64,000 bases of DNA from Emergomyces orientalis (lineage: Eukaryota; Ascomycota; Eurotiomycetes; Onygenales; Ajellomycetaceae): the NCBI GenBank assembly GCA_002110485.1, contig MOWL01000069.1:930001-994000 (forward strand). Reading direction: 5' to 3'. This document shows, piece after piece, positions 21,703 through 32,399 of this stretch (positions are counted from its first letter, which is position 1; each line of letters begins with the position of its first letter). The translations under genes and the position numbers were made by a program. The notes beneath the pieces were generated by a model. That model was not told the origin of the DNA. It worked only from the letters and a program-made list of their open reading frames with translations, and searched no databases.

Positions 21703-24035
21703 TCACCGAAATGGCACAATACCACTAGGCATATCATAAAACTCCTTTAATTCCTCTTCAAACTGGATGTCCTCAACATTACCCCCACCGTTAGGCATAA
21801 ATCCACTACTACAAGCATTACCAGCGCCCTTCTGCTTTACAACCACGCTATTTTCCGCCCCACTATCAACTCCCTTCTCTCCACGCCCTTTACTTTTACT
21901 CCTAGCACCGCGGGCTTGTTGTTGCTGTTCACCCACGGACTGTACAACTTCATCCTCAGAACTAGTCTTGGCTGCCCCCTCATGCGGTAAACGAAGAGCG
22001 AGGTACTCGATATCAGCCCGCTCCATGCGGTCCATGATATCATTCATGTATTGACGGACTTCGGCGGGCGGGTTGACGACGCGAGCTAAGGGTTCGAGGG
22101 TGCGAGGGTTGTTGGCGTGAAGACGCATGGTTACTGGTTGGTAGTATTCCTTTATCTTCGGTTTGGGAGGAGGTTTCGCTTCTGTTGTCGCTGTTGGTGC
22201 TTCTCCAGCGGTTGTGGTGGTGGAGGCGGGTTTATCAGATATAGGAGGTTGAGTGTCTGGATTGGGAGATCCTTGTTTGGATGCAGGGGTGGTGTTTTGG
22301 TTTGATGTATCTGTAGGTGCTGGAGTTCCTGTTGCGGAGGCAAGTTTGGACTTTTTCGACTTTGCCTTTCCACCCGCATTACCGCCGGAGGAATCTGGTG
22401 GAGGAGCCGAAGGGTCTATTTTCTTTATGACTAGAAATGAGGCAATTACGGTTGTACCGCCGGGGAAATAATCGAGGATGGTATTGGCTGGGAAGAGATA
22501 TCTGTCCCCAGTGGTCGTATGCGTCGAATTATTTCCCGCCGGAGAAGTTGTCAGGAATTCAAATACGACGGCTTTTGGGTCTGGTTTCGGGGGCGGAACC
22601 GGAGGTTGAGATGGAGTATGTTGGTGGAAGTAGGCGTTATGTGGCGGAGGTTGCTGAGCAGTTTTAGATCTTATTGGTTGCGCATGGGTGTGATTTGGGT
22701 ATGAAAAATGGGCGGACGGAGACGCGCGAGCAGGGACTGTTTGGCCGGAAACGCTTGGGCCGTCAGGGTGAAAATTGTGGGAGGTATGGGGTTGCGCTGG
22801 TGCCAGAGGCGTAGGGGTTGATGCTGAAGGAGGAGGTTGGGGTGGTCCCGGCGTAAAAGAATGTCCCTGCGGTTCGCGCTTAATATTCTGCGGGATATTT
22901 TGGTTCCCATGTTGTTTTCTGCTTGCAAGAATAGCATTAAGTTCATCAATGTGAGCCTGGAACGTCCGTAGTTGTGCCTGGTTCGCTTTGCTTGATGCCA
23001 CAACCCGCATTAACGCCTTCAACTCTGGGTTCGAAGCGGCTCGCGTGGCCAACATCTGAATAACTGGATCCGGGCTTGTTTTTACAGGTTGAGAGGACTC
23101 CAGTGGGGACTTGGAGGGAGGGTTTTGCATACGCTCGTTTTGCGCAGCGTGGTTTTGAGGGTGATGACTTGGAGGTTGGTTTTGAGGAATAAGGTTTTGC
23201 GGAGGTGGGGGTGGGGTTGGTGCTTCAAGTCGTGGCAGCCGAACCGATTGGGCGGCAGGGGGAGGCGGATTATTGGGAAGAGATTGTTCAAAACGATTCT
23301 GCGAGGGCGGCTGCTGGACTGGAGGAGGGGTAGCAATGGGGGGAGTATGAGTATTTGGAGAATATGGCTGGCGTGGCTGGCCTGGGGGTTGCGGTTGGTA
23401 TTGGTGGAAATTGTTTGGAGGAGCGTATTGCACAATTGGTCGCTGGGAAGGTGCATATTGGATTGGCTGTTGGGGGCCTTGCGGGTTTCGCACGGTGTAT
23501 AGCATGGCTTCAAAATGATGAGGTTCAATCACGATACTGCAAGGTCCCAGTTTACTCATGGACTCTCGTGGGGGATTTTGTGGCGGCTGGGGTTGCGATT
23601 TCTTCTTGGATGGCTTGGTCCAGTATTTCTCAAATATGCAGTCATTTAGCCATTTTACCCTCGACCGCTGTAGTGCAGCAGCCAAAACAGCGCTAGATGG
23701 AAGTCAAGAATCAGTAAAAAGAACATTCTGACTGACTGTACAGTAAATCTCAATAGAAAGCCTAAGCCATTGAGCGCATACCTCTCCGCGTAGGACTGAT
23801 ATTCCTGCAGTGACAGGGTGGTTGGTTGCGGCTTTATAAGAGTTGGCAACAGGCTTCCATCTTTAATCTTTGTGGGAAGGATTGTCTTCTCAGGCTCCGG
23901 TGATGGAGGAATAGTAGGAGTAGTAGACGCTTTCCTCTTTGCTGGTGTGTTGTCCCGCTGGGGAGTTGCTTCCGATAGCTTTCTCTTTGCAACAGACTCC
24001 CCACCGCGATGAGGGAGTTTTCGCTTTTCGCCCAT
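21703..24035 (-). CDS. SWC3: SWR1-complex subunit 3 (Swc3)-domain protein
   Basis: Accessory subunit of the SWR1 remodeller that swaps H2A for H2A.Z in nucleosomes. Two exons: 23782-24035 and 21703-23692, 747 residues. The recognisable Swc3 domain is N-terminal (about residues 45-125): the KIKDGSLLPTLIKPQP segment, then QEYQSYAES-AVLAAALQRSR and KWLNDCIFEKYWTKPSKKK; the intron splits this domain (Ser codon AG/C). The remainder is a long Pro/Gln/Ser-rich, probably disordered tail, with a second conserved-looking block near the C-terminus (EVRQYMNDIMDRMERADIEY). Start is the ATG at 24035 (MGEKRKLPHRGG). The weakly structured middle makes fine exon detail there hard to verify, but no further intron is needed to keep frame. 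Confidence 0.87.
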
Positions 24036-24146
24036 GGCAATTATGCAGCAATATCTATGTCGACGGTTGGAAAGCGCAAGTCGTCATTTCAGGCTTACAT
24101 ATGTATACGAAGTGGGGTCAAGGTGGAGGATCTGGGGGATGTTACG

Positions 24147-24179
24147 GAGGTTGTTGCAGAGGTTGTTGCAGAGGTTGTT
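24147..24179 (+). repeat. 12-bp tandem repeat, 2.75 copies
   Basis: Unit GAGGTTGTTGCA starts at 24147 and 24159, with a partial third copy at 24171-24179. It lies about 110 bases upstream of the SWC3 ATG (minus strand). Probably a slippage product. Confidence 0.8.
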
Positions 24180-24269
24180 TCTTATAGACCGCGCTGGACA
24201 TTTGAGAACCTTTGGCAGCAGAGATATTGAAATATTCACGTGGTTTGTAGTTATGGCCCTAGCCTCCTA

Positions 24270-24277
24270 TCACGTGA
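24270..24277. promoter_or_regulatory. TCACGTGA palindrome
   Basis: Perfect 8-base palindrome containing the CACGTG E-box, about 235 bases upstream of SWC3 and 560 upstream of the hydrolase gene. TCACGTGA is the preferred site of Cbf1-type bHLH proteins. Binding is inferred. Confidence 0.45.
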
Positions 24278-24838
24278 CAAGAGGCCTCGGCGGCGTCGAT
24301 CGAGATATAACGATAACGAACCATTCAACTACTGCACAAAAATGAGGGGAATGTAAATCCAGTGGAATCGGGATCTGGCAGAAGCAGTCTTGGGAAATTC
24401 GAGGTGACAAGGCAAACTCGCTGCCTTATGAAAGGATTCCTCTCGATCATAGAAACCGCCTCCTCTTTCCTTTGCCTTTGGAAGCTCCGATCGTGCTCCA
24501 GGGTCCCTTACACGATAAAAAGCAACGACTTGATCAGGTAATTATACGCATTGTTCTAACTGCTATTGAGTATCAGGTATGTGTCATTGAATAAATATTT
24601 TTATATAGCTACTCCATCTCTCTTCAATCACAAACTATGTCTATATATCTCACTTTCCGTGCCGGGATCAGACGTGACAATTTCCCCCTTTTCACAGTTG
24701 TAATAGGAGTATCAGCTCTCTTAGAGTCTCGAATAAACTATAGTTCCTTGCATATCCTCGCAGAAACATTTATATGATGTTTTCATTATTTGCAAAATCC
24801 AATCCAGTTTGCTAATTCTTTTCTGCAGCTATCGAAAT

Positions 24839-26307
24839 ATGGAACTCGCCCCAATATTTAAAAGGGCGTACTGGTTACTAGCTTTCTTGGGCTTGATATA
24901 TGTCCTTGGTGTCTTCTCATTAACATACCCTTCTGTTCAACGCGCGTATGTTACTCGCTACAGATAAGTTGGTAGTGAAAGAGTTTTTCAACGTTCGCTC
25001 TTCTTCTAATGCGTATATTTTCTTTCGCTAGGGTGCTCTACGCGAACAAACTCAACCCTACCTACTTCCAGGATATCAATGACGCCGAGTATTTTGGATT
25101 CCTAAGTACTTAGTCCTTAAAACCTATCTTCTCACTATGCCTATTATTCATTGTACATTATTATTAACAATCTATAGAATCCCAAGTCCAACCTTTCAAT
25201 CTTCGAACTCCAGATAATGAGACCATATATGCATGGCACATCATCCCACCCCATCTATTCAAAGAAAACGAAGAGGCTCTGCTTGCCAATGCCTCGTCAG
25301 GCCCTGCTCAAGATATTACTAAGACTATTGCTTTTGGGCTTCTGGCGCAAGATCCCAATGCGAGAGTTGTCGTAAACCGTATGCTATCCTAGTTAACTTA
25401 AATTTTACATCTTACATCTAAAATCAAACGTACATCTTGTATTATCATTAACACCGGCCCGTTGACTATAGTTCACGGAAATGCTGCTCATCTTGCATCC
25501 GGATATCGCCCTCACATATACCGCAATTTCCTTGCAGCATCTAGCTCAAAGCACCCTGTGCACGTCATTGCATTTGACTATCGCGGCTTCGGCATATCCA
25601 CTGGATCACCAACTGAAGACGGTTTAATTACCGACGCGCTCACGGTAATCAACTATCTTACCTCTCCACCGCTTTCCATCCACCCATCCCGTATCGCTAT
25701 CGCAGGCCAAAGCCTCGGAACTGCTGTTGCAGCTGGTGTCGCCGAACGATACTCATTTGGTGATCCCTCATTCGTCCCAGATCCCCTGGCCGGTGTTATT
25801 GTATTTGCCCCTTTTTCGAATGTCCGCACCGTCATAAACACATATAGTGCCGGTGGAATCTTCCCTCCGATGCTCTCGGCTTTAGTGGCCTATCCCAAGC
25901 TTCAGGATTACGTCCTCAGCCACCTCGTAGATACATGGGAGTCTGCATCCCGCTTTGCACGACTAACTGGCGTCAAAGCTCAGCCTGGTGATGTAGATTC
26001 TGCACATGCAAACCAAGACTTTGATCTCACCGTGGTACATGCCGCGAATGATTTCGAGATCCCGTGGCGAAATGGAAAGATTCTCTTCGAGACTGCTATT
26101 GGAGGGCCAAATGCACATATACTCGGTAATTACGTGGAGGAATATGTGTCCGATGACGAAGTTGTTCAGGTGAAAATGTGGCAGAAGGAAATTAGCACAA
26201 AGTCTGGGGAGAAGAAAGTGAAAAGAGTACGGTGGGAAAGGGTCCGATATGGAGGTAGAGCTCACCCTGAAAACTCATTTATATACCCCATTTCAGAAAA
26301 CGGCTAA
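24839..26307 (+). CDS. Membrane-anchored alpha/beta hydrolase (ABHD12/Bem46-like)
   Basis: Four exons: 24839-24945, 25032-25105, 25178-25378 and 25472-26307, 405 residues. One N-terminal transmembrane segment (AYWLLAFLGLIYVLGVFSL) anchors the protein. The hydrolase fold follows: oxyanion-loop LHGNAAHLASGYR, DYRGFGISTGSP, nucleophile elbow IAGQSLGTAV (Ser at about residue 208), acidic residue in HAANDFEIPW, and a late His in GGRAHPEN as the best triad candidate. This architecture matches ABHD12/ABHD13/Bem46 proteins, which act on lipid esters or lysophospholipids at ER-facing membranes. The substrate cannot be told from sequence. All three introns are short and canonical. The model is firm from the signature motifs; exact family assignment is less so. 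Confidence 0.88.
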
Positions 26308-27413
26308 CCGGTGTCGCCTGCCCCATTTTCTTTTACTTCTATTCAGGACACAATGAAGTTGCAGCCACCAGTGCAGCTACCGTTGCAATCATGCGGATTT
26401 TTGAGAGATAAATGGGCTCAAAGAAACAGAAATCACAAGCAGCAGACATTCTATCGCTTCACGCCAAAAAGAGAATGTGACAGGCACAGCTTGCATGTTT
26501 ACTGCAACCGCGTTGAACATAAATATCTCTAAGTTACGACTCCTTTGATAACCACGAAGATGTGATGGAAGGTATGTCATTTGCGTATACATGATTTCAG
26601 TGTCTGTACATAACCTCCAATATTATACCGTTGGTTCTATTATTTATGCCATCTTTCTCTCAATTTGTATTTCTTCGCATCAGGTCAAGGCTATTGCCAT
26701 ATGTGACAGGAACCCAATCTAGCCAAATCAATACAAATATTTGACCTTTCAGTCAGTAACTATATGAACCTGACTGATATTTCTACATAAAGCGCAAGAA
26801 ATTCTTGTTTAAACCACTTCCTAACTTCTTAACTAAAAGTCGAAAGTGTGAGAGTAAACTAATATCTTAAAAGGCCTATTCCCTTGCGCAAAAGAAGGAA
26901 TATAATTAAGAAAAGGAGAACAACAAAATCTATATTTTCCATTCCCAAAGCTATCAAATAGTAAAAAAGAGTGACTATCATAATCAAAATAAATAAAACG
27001 AAGAAAATTCTATAATACATTGCGAGTTTACATCTATACATAAACAAACCCAAACCCAAGCAACCCGAGAAGAGCCTTGAAAAGCCACACTCCTCCGCGA
27101 AATGATATGTTTTACCCGTTACTTTCTTTTCTTGCGTTTAATGAGGAATAGGAGATGAGAAGAGGAGTTCATATTAGTAGTTGTAGTACAGCGGCCCATT
27201 CTGGGTTTCCATGGTGGGTGGAGGTTTAGGGGAATCTGATGAGCGGTATTGAGAGAACAATACTACTGCTTATAAAGACGAATGTGTGCGGGCGTGATGT
27301 GTGAAATTGGTTGAATCTTGATTGTGAAGGTAGGGTAGGAAGGGAGTTACTTGTTGAATACCATGCTGGGGGAGTATTCGTCGAAGGCGGGTGGAGGGAA
27401 ATTTGCACGCTTT
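26308..27413. other. Convergent intergenic region
   Basis: About 1.1 kb between the ends of the hydrolase gene and MEF1. It is AT-rich, with an A/G-rich patch at about 26880-27010. I see no gene. Confidence 0.5.
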
Positions 27414-30081
27414 CTATTTCTTGTGCCTTGCGGCCTGAGCCTCTTCGTATTCGGCAATGAGTTGTTTCCTAAAGAGATGCGGTTAATTCTCGAGACATTT
27501 TCTACACCGTATCTACCGGTGATGGTGATGGGGCGAGTAAAAATGGGAAAAAGAAGAATGTTAAACATACTGTAGTTGACCTGGAGCCCGTTCATAGTGG
27601 CTGAATTCCATGGTGTACTCTCCTTTTCCCTGCGTAGCAGCTCTCAGATGAGTGCTGAAGCCGAACATACCGTTCAAACTGCAGTCAGCGTATATTGTAA
27701 ATTCGTCGACGCCAGTGTCAGTATCGTTGATAACAGCATTGCGTTTATTCAGTAATGAAATAATGTCTCCCTGAAATTCAACTGGCGCAGTGATAACGGT
27801 CTTCATCATCGGTTCGAGAACCTGAGGCTTGCTGTCCTTGAATGCTTTTCGGAAAGCTTGCTGGGTGGCGATCTTGAAAGCCATTTCAGATGAATCAGTA
27901 ACGTGAGTGGAGCCGTCGACGATGACCATTTGAGTGCCAAGGACCTTGTGGCCAGTCAATGGACCCTTCTCACAGGCCAGATTGAATCCCTTTTCGCAAG
28001 CGTAAATGTACTTCTCGGAAATAGCACCACCGACAATCCTCTGCTCAAACTTGTTCTGCTCTAAGCTTCCTGTCGACTCTAGCCAACCTACAACTCCGGC
28101 AAAGTCTCCAGGACCGCCAGTTTGTTTCTTGAGCAAGTGGTCGAAGTCAGTCTTATCACCAATTGTTTCCCGATATGCAACCTGTGGTTTACCCGTCACA
28201 CAGTCGACGCGGTACTCTCGGCGCAAGCGCTCGACATAAACCTCCAAATGCAATTCACCCATACCAGAGATAATAGTCTCCTCACTCTCTTCGTCGAAGT
28301 GGACACGGAAAGTAGGGTCCTCGCGTTGGAAACGATTAATACCTTTGGAAAAGTTGGCCGAGTCTTTTGAATTCTTGGGCCGGATCGACAAGGAAATGAC
28401 GGGTTCGGGAACGAACATTGAGCTCATGGTGTAGGCGAGCTGGCCGTCGGTAAATGTATCTCCGGACGCACAGTCAACGCCAAACACGGCGCAAATCTCG
28501 CCAGCAGGGATCTCATCCACATCTTCCATCTCATTTGAATGCATTCGTACGATTCGTGGAATCTTGATCTTCTTGCCATTTCGAGCATTGAAGACATTGG
28601 AGCTCTTGCGGAGTGTACCTTGGTAAACTCGAATATATGTAAGTTGTCCATAGTTGCTCTCTTCGAGCTTGAATGCAAGGCCAACGAATGGAAGAGAGTT
28701 ATAGGAGACGAGTTTGACCGAGGCTTCATCTCTCTTTTGGTCGAGGGCAAGATTCTCAATTTCAGAGGGGTTGGGAAGATAATCACAAACGCCATCCAGC
28801 ATAGGTTGGATTGATTTATCTGCGAGAGCAGATCCCATGAAGACAGGTGTAAATTTCAGGCCAATTGTGGAACGTCGAATGGCAGCTTTGATCTGCTCTT
28901 GGGTTGGCTCTTTCTCGTCAAGGAAAAGCTCGGCAATTTCATCATCCACGTCAGCCAGGGTTTCAATAAGCATTCTCCTCCGCTCTTCGGCGATGGCCTT
29001 CACTTTCTCTGGTATTTCATCCTTTTCAACAACAATTTCACCCTTGGCACCCTCGTTGTAGATTGCCTTCATCCGAATCAAATCCACAACACCCTCAAAC
29101 TCATCCTCCGCGCCAATTGGCACTTGAACAGCTGCAGCAGCAATCTTCAGCTTCTGGTTAATTTGTTCAATTGTCCTGAAAGGGTTGGCACCCATTCTGT
29201 CCATTTTATTGACAAAAGATATCCGAGGAACATTGTAACGTCTCATCTGTCGATCGACGGTCATTGTTTGTGACTGGACACCAGACACTGCACATGCAAT
29301 CAAGACTGCACCATCCAGAACACGCAATGCTCTCTCAACCTCGATCGTGAAATCGATATGTCCCGGAGTATCAATCAAATTAATATGATATTTCTCTTCT
29401 TTTCCCTTTTCTCGTTTGACCCAGTCGCAAAAGGTAGCCGCAGATTGGATGGTGATACCTTTCTCACGCTCCAAGTCCATAGAGTCCATTTTAGCTCCAA
29501 CGGAATCTCGTCCGCGAACTTCGTGAATTGCCCCGATACGCCCAGTATAGAAAAGGATTCGCTCTGTCGAGGTGGTTTTCCCGCTGTCGATATGCGCCTA
29601 GATAAACAAACAAAATCAGAACCTCATGAGTATAATGCCGGCGTTCATAAAAAAAAAAGGTCCATGGAAAGTTCCATACCGCAATTCCAATATTTCGGAC
29701 TTTAGATAACCGTCTCATTTCTGCTTCGTCCATATTTTCAATGATGGCAGATTGACTGAGGGTAGATGGGTCTGCTGCAGCATGTTCCAACCTAAAGAGC
29801 GAGACCAATGTGTTAAAAATTTCCACCACTTCACAGGTTTCTCTGGTATTTCGAAGATATGTTAAATGGGGATTCTCTTACACAGAAGCTGCCGCGGAGG
29901 CATATCGGACTTGCTGCCATCGGCCTGTCACTAGCACCTTGCGCAAGGGTGCAGTGGAAAAAGTTCGGAGGGGAGCAGTTACAGCGCATCGTCGATAGAG
30001 GTCGGACTGAAGTCCGGCTGGAGCTCTAGAAACCCCAGTGAGGGAGCGTACATGAGTCCGAAGAACAGAATGAGCCCTCAT
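27414..30081 (-). CDS. MEF1: Mitochondrial elongation factor G (mEF-G1)
   Basis: GTPase that drives ribosome translocation in mitochondria. Four exons: 29882-30081, 29680-29791, 27571-29597 and 27414-27468, giving 797 residues. The start ATG at 30081 begins MRAHSVLRTHVRS, an Arg-rich matrix presequence; the frame stays open further upstream, but family alignment favours this ATG. G motifs: AHIDSGKTT (created by joining exons 2 and 3), REKGITIQSA, DTPGHIDF, NKMDR. Domains II-V follow, including GMGELHLEVYVERLRREY. The last exon of 55 nt supplies a Lys/Ala-rich tail ending AARHKK. A run of nine or more A residues sits in intron 2 near 29649-29658. Downstream of bL36m on the same strand. Confidence 0.95.
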
Positions 30082-31246
30082 TGTGACATTGACCTTGACA
30101 TTCGTGTTTGGGAGAAACAGCGCGCGGCCGGAGGTCTCGAGAACTTTTTTTTGGGCCGGCGCTTTAAAAAAATTCTGATGACTAAGGGATGAGCTAACCA
30201 GTTCCTCTCCAACCCAAAATTTAGAGCCATCCAATGAGACTCGAAGAGCCAAAATGAACCTCCCTACTCCAAACCTTTACCTGAATTAAAAGGTTTTATA
30301 GTAACTACTAGTACGCTAATGCTGATATTATATTACGCTTATCTATTAACATTGATATGTGTATCGTAAAATCCAAACCCGTGTAGAAGATGATATAAAT
30401 TAGGGTTCAATAAGAAAGTTACTAGAAGCCACTCATACCCAGGCAAAAGGATATTACCACGAATTCATAGAGGGTACAAATGAGGCAACACGGGGCAGAT
30501 ACTCATAACTATTTCGTTCAAAATACCTTCGCAGCTCTCCGGTTACAAGCACGCATGCCAGGGCAAAGACTGTAAACAGGGCGAAGGTCAGCGCCTGGGT
30601 TCGAATCAGGAAAAAAGAAAAGAATGGTACAAAAGAGGAGAAAGGGAGGAGACAAGAATATAATGTTCATCAATGATAATATATTATCAGCGTTTCAATA
30701 GAATATCTCGCAGAAGCTGGTTCGCAACGTCAGGGGCGCGGGACGTTTCTGCCCAATACAGAGTCCCCAAGGTTTCATATCCGCGTCAATGTCACTAACA
30801 CAAAATATTTTTGTGTAAGTTCATAGGAAGCGCAAGCAGCTCAACAAACTCTTCCGGTCCTCAGAGTCGTTGCACTGGAAATAGTTAATTCACATATGTT
30901 GTGAAAGTTGTATGAACATGCCAGATCAACCCAACCAATATCATAGGGGAATCAAACATAGCGGGGGCATGTATGATGAGAATAGAGGAAAAGGTATATA
31001 TAATACATGCATTGCAAAAGAAAATGATATAATACATCACTTAAACTCCATGGAGTAGCCAAGTCTAACATCTTTTTCAAATCACAAACAGCTAAATAGG
31101 AAAAGGAACATAATATCCCGATTAGAATTTCGCAGCCAGTGAGGAAAGGGAGAAAGGACCTCCTTTTCACAAAAAGGATCGTAATCGACTCGAATGCCCA
31201 GATTGAGCGAGCCATGTACTTTCAGGGCCAATGCCATCCTAGGCGT
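30082..31246. other. Intergenic MEF1 to bL36m
   Basis: About 1.16 kb with the MEF1 promoter and the 3' side of the bL36m gene. The frame of MEF1 continues open upstream to 30252 but without family resemblance. A tRNA-like GGTTCGAATC at about 30597 was examined and rejected. I see no gene. Confidence 0.5.
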
Positions 31247-31745
31247 CTATTTTCCCTGCCGTTGTTTATGCTTGGGATTCTTAGAGCTGCCGGCAAACAA
31301 TTAGTCTCCAGAAATTCCTGTAAATGAGGTGTAAAGAAACAATAAAAGAGTCCCCGTAAACACTTAAAACCTACCAAATAATATAAACCCGATTCTTTCT
31401 CCTCACAGGCTTGCATCCATCACACAGCCTCTTCACCGACGACCTCGTCTTCATGCCCCGAACCTGTCCTCCGAAAAGCGCCGCCACACCATTCCCACCA
31501 TTCTTAATAACACTCTTTACAGCGTTATTCGATACAGCAGCGCTCAGTTTGGCAAACAGGCCGGCGCTGCTCCATGGCATCCGACTGGCACTTGTGGAGG
31601 GTCGACTGTTAGCGGACATCGACCAGAGTGAGCGGGAAAGTACGGCGCGGCATATTTGGCGGGAGAAAGGGGAGGTGAGTTTTCGGAGGGAGAAGAGGGG
31701 GGAGAGAGAGGAGGAGGAGGGAAGGAGGGAGCGGAATTGGGTCAT
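31247..31745 (-). CDS. RTC6: Mitochondrial large-subunit ribosomal protein bL36m
   Basis: Small zinc-binding protein of the mitochondrial 54S subunit. Two exons, 31375-31745 and 31247-31286, 136 residues from the ATG at 31745. The conserved core is the last 38 residues: MKTRSSVKRLCDGCKPVRRK and, after the intron, SKNPKHKQRQGK. The zinc ligands are CDGC, a third Cys whose codon TG/C is split by the intron, and the following His. Without splicing the frame stops right after the second zinc pair, so the 40-nt last exon is essential. The leader is long, Ser/Arg-rich and suited to mitochondrial import; an internal ATG near residue 43 (MSANSRPST) is an alternative start. Confidence 0.9.
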
Positions 31746-32399
31746 TATTGTTTTTTATGTGTGTATGGTCGGCGCCGGAAAATTCGCGGCCAGTCCTTTC
31801 GTTCGTGTTCGTGGATGGTGGAATGGATCGAGAGGAGGGGCCCGGATTCGGGCAGGACGAAAGTGGATTCGATAAGGGATATGTGTGATGTATTTTTAAT
31901 TCATAGTTTTGATACAATTGCTCAGGCATTAAATTGAAACAATAGGTTGGTATGCGGAGGTTTCATGTACGATGGATGAATCCCGCAATATTCATCGCAG
32001 GGTGTGGAAAGATTGACCGGGATTTTATTTTTCCGGTAGAAATTCCACCCCAAACATCCAAGGCTGGATTAAATACCCATTTCAATTTTTGTTTATAAAT
32101 GCTTTTGGGGCAAACACATCTCTAAAGCTATCCTAAATTCTCGCATGTACATGTACCATTAAGTCTTATCTAACCATACATAGGTAACTAATGTGAAAAT
32201 GAATAAATAACAGCATCAGAACTCAAGCCGCAAATCTTAGGCGCCGTACACCCGTTTTCAATTCAGTAACACCAGCATGATGGTAAAGGCGCGGCAAACA
32301 AAAAGTAGAGCCAAATCCGGGACTGCAGATGAAAACTAAAACTGCAAAAACTTAAAAGGACTGGGTGGAATCTCCATGACCGACGAAACAACTAAACAA
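31746..32399. other. Intergenic bL36m to threonine deaminase
   Basis: About 650 bases: bL36m promoter and the 3' region of the threonine deaminase gene. I see no gene or clear motif. Confidence 0.5.

Larger units (their letters stand above)
24036..24838. promoter_or_regulatory. Divergent promoter region between SWC3 and the alpha/beta hydrolase gene
   Basis: Roughly 800 bases with both start codons facing away. It contains a 12-bp tandem repeat at 24147-24179 and a perfect TCACGTGA palindrome at 24270-24277 (separate entries). I see no gene. Confidence 0.55.

Noticed and set aside
30082..30252. 57-residue upstream extension of MEF1
   Set aside because: The ATG at 30081 opens a typical Arg-rich presequence; the upstream stretch is not presequence-like and includes acidic residues.
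30590..30612. GGTTCGAATC, a perfect tRNA B-box core
   Set aside because: The T-stem does not pair properly around it (only four of the expected base pairs, wrong loop length) and no acceptor, D or anticodon arm can be found upstream.
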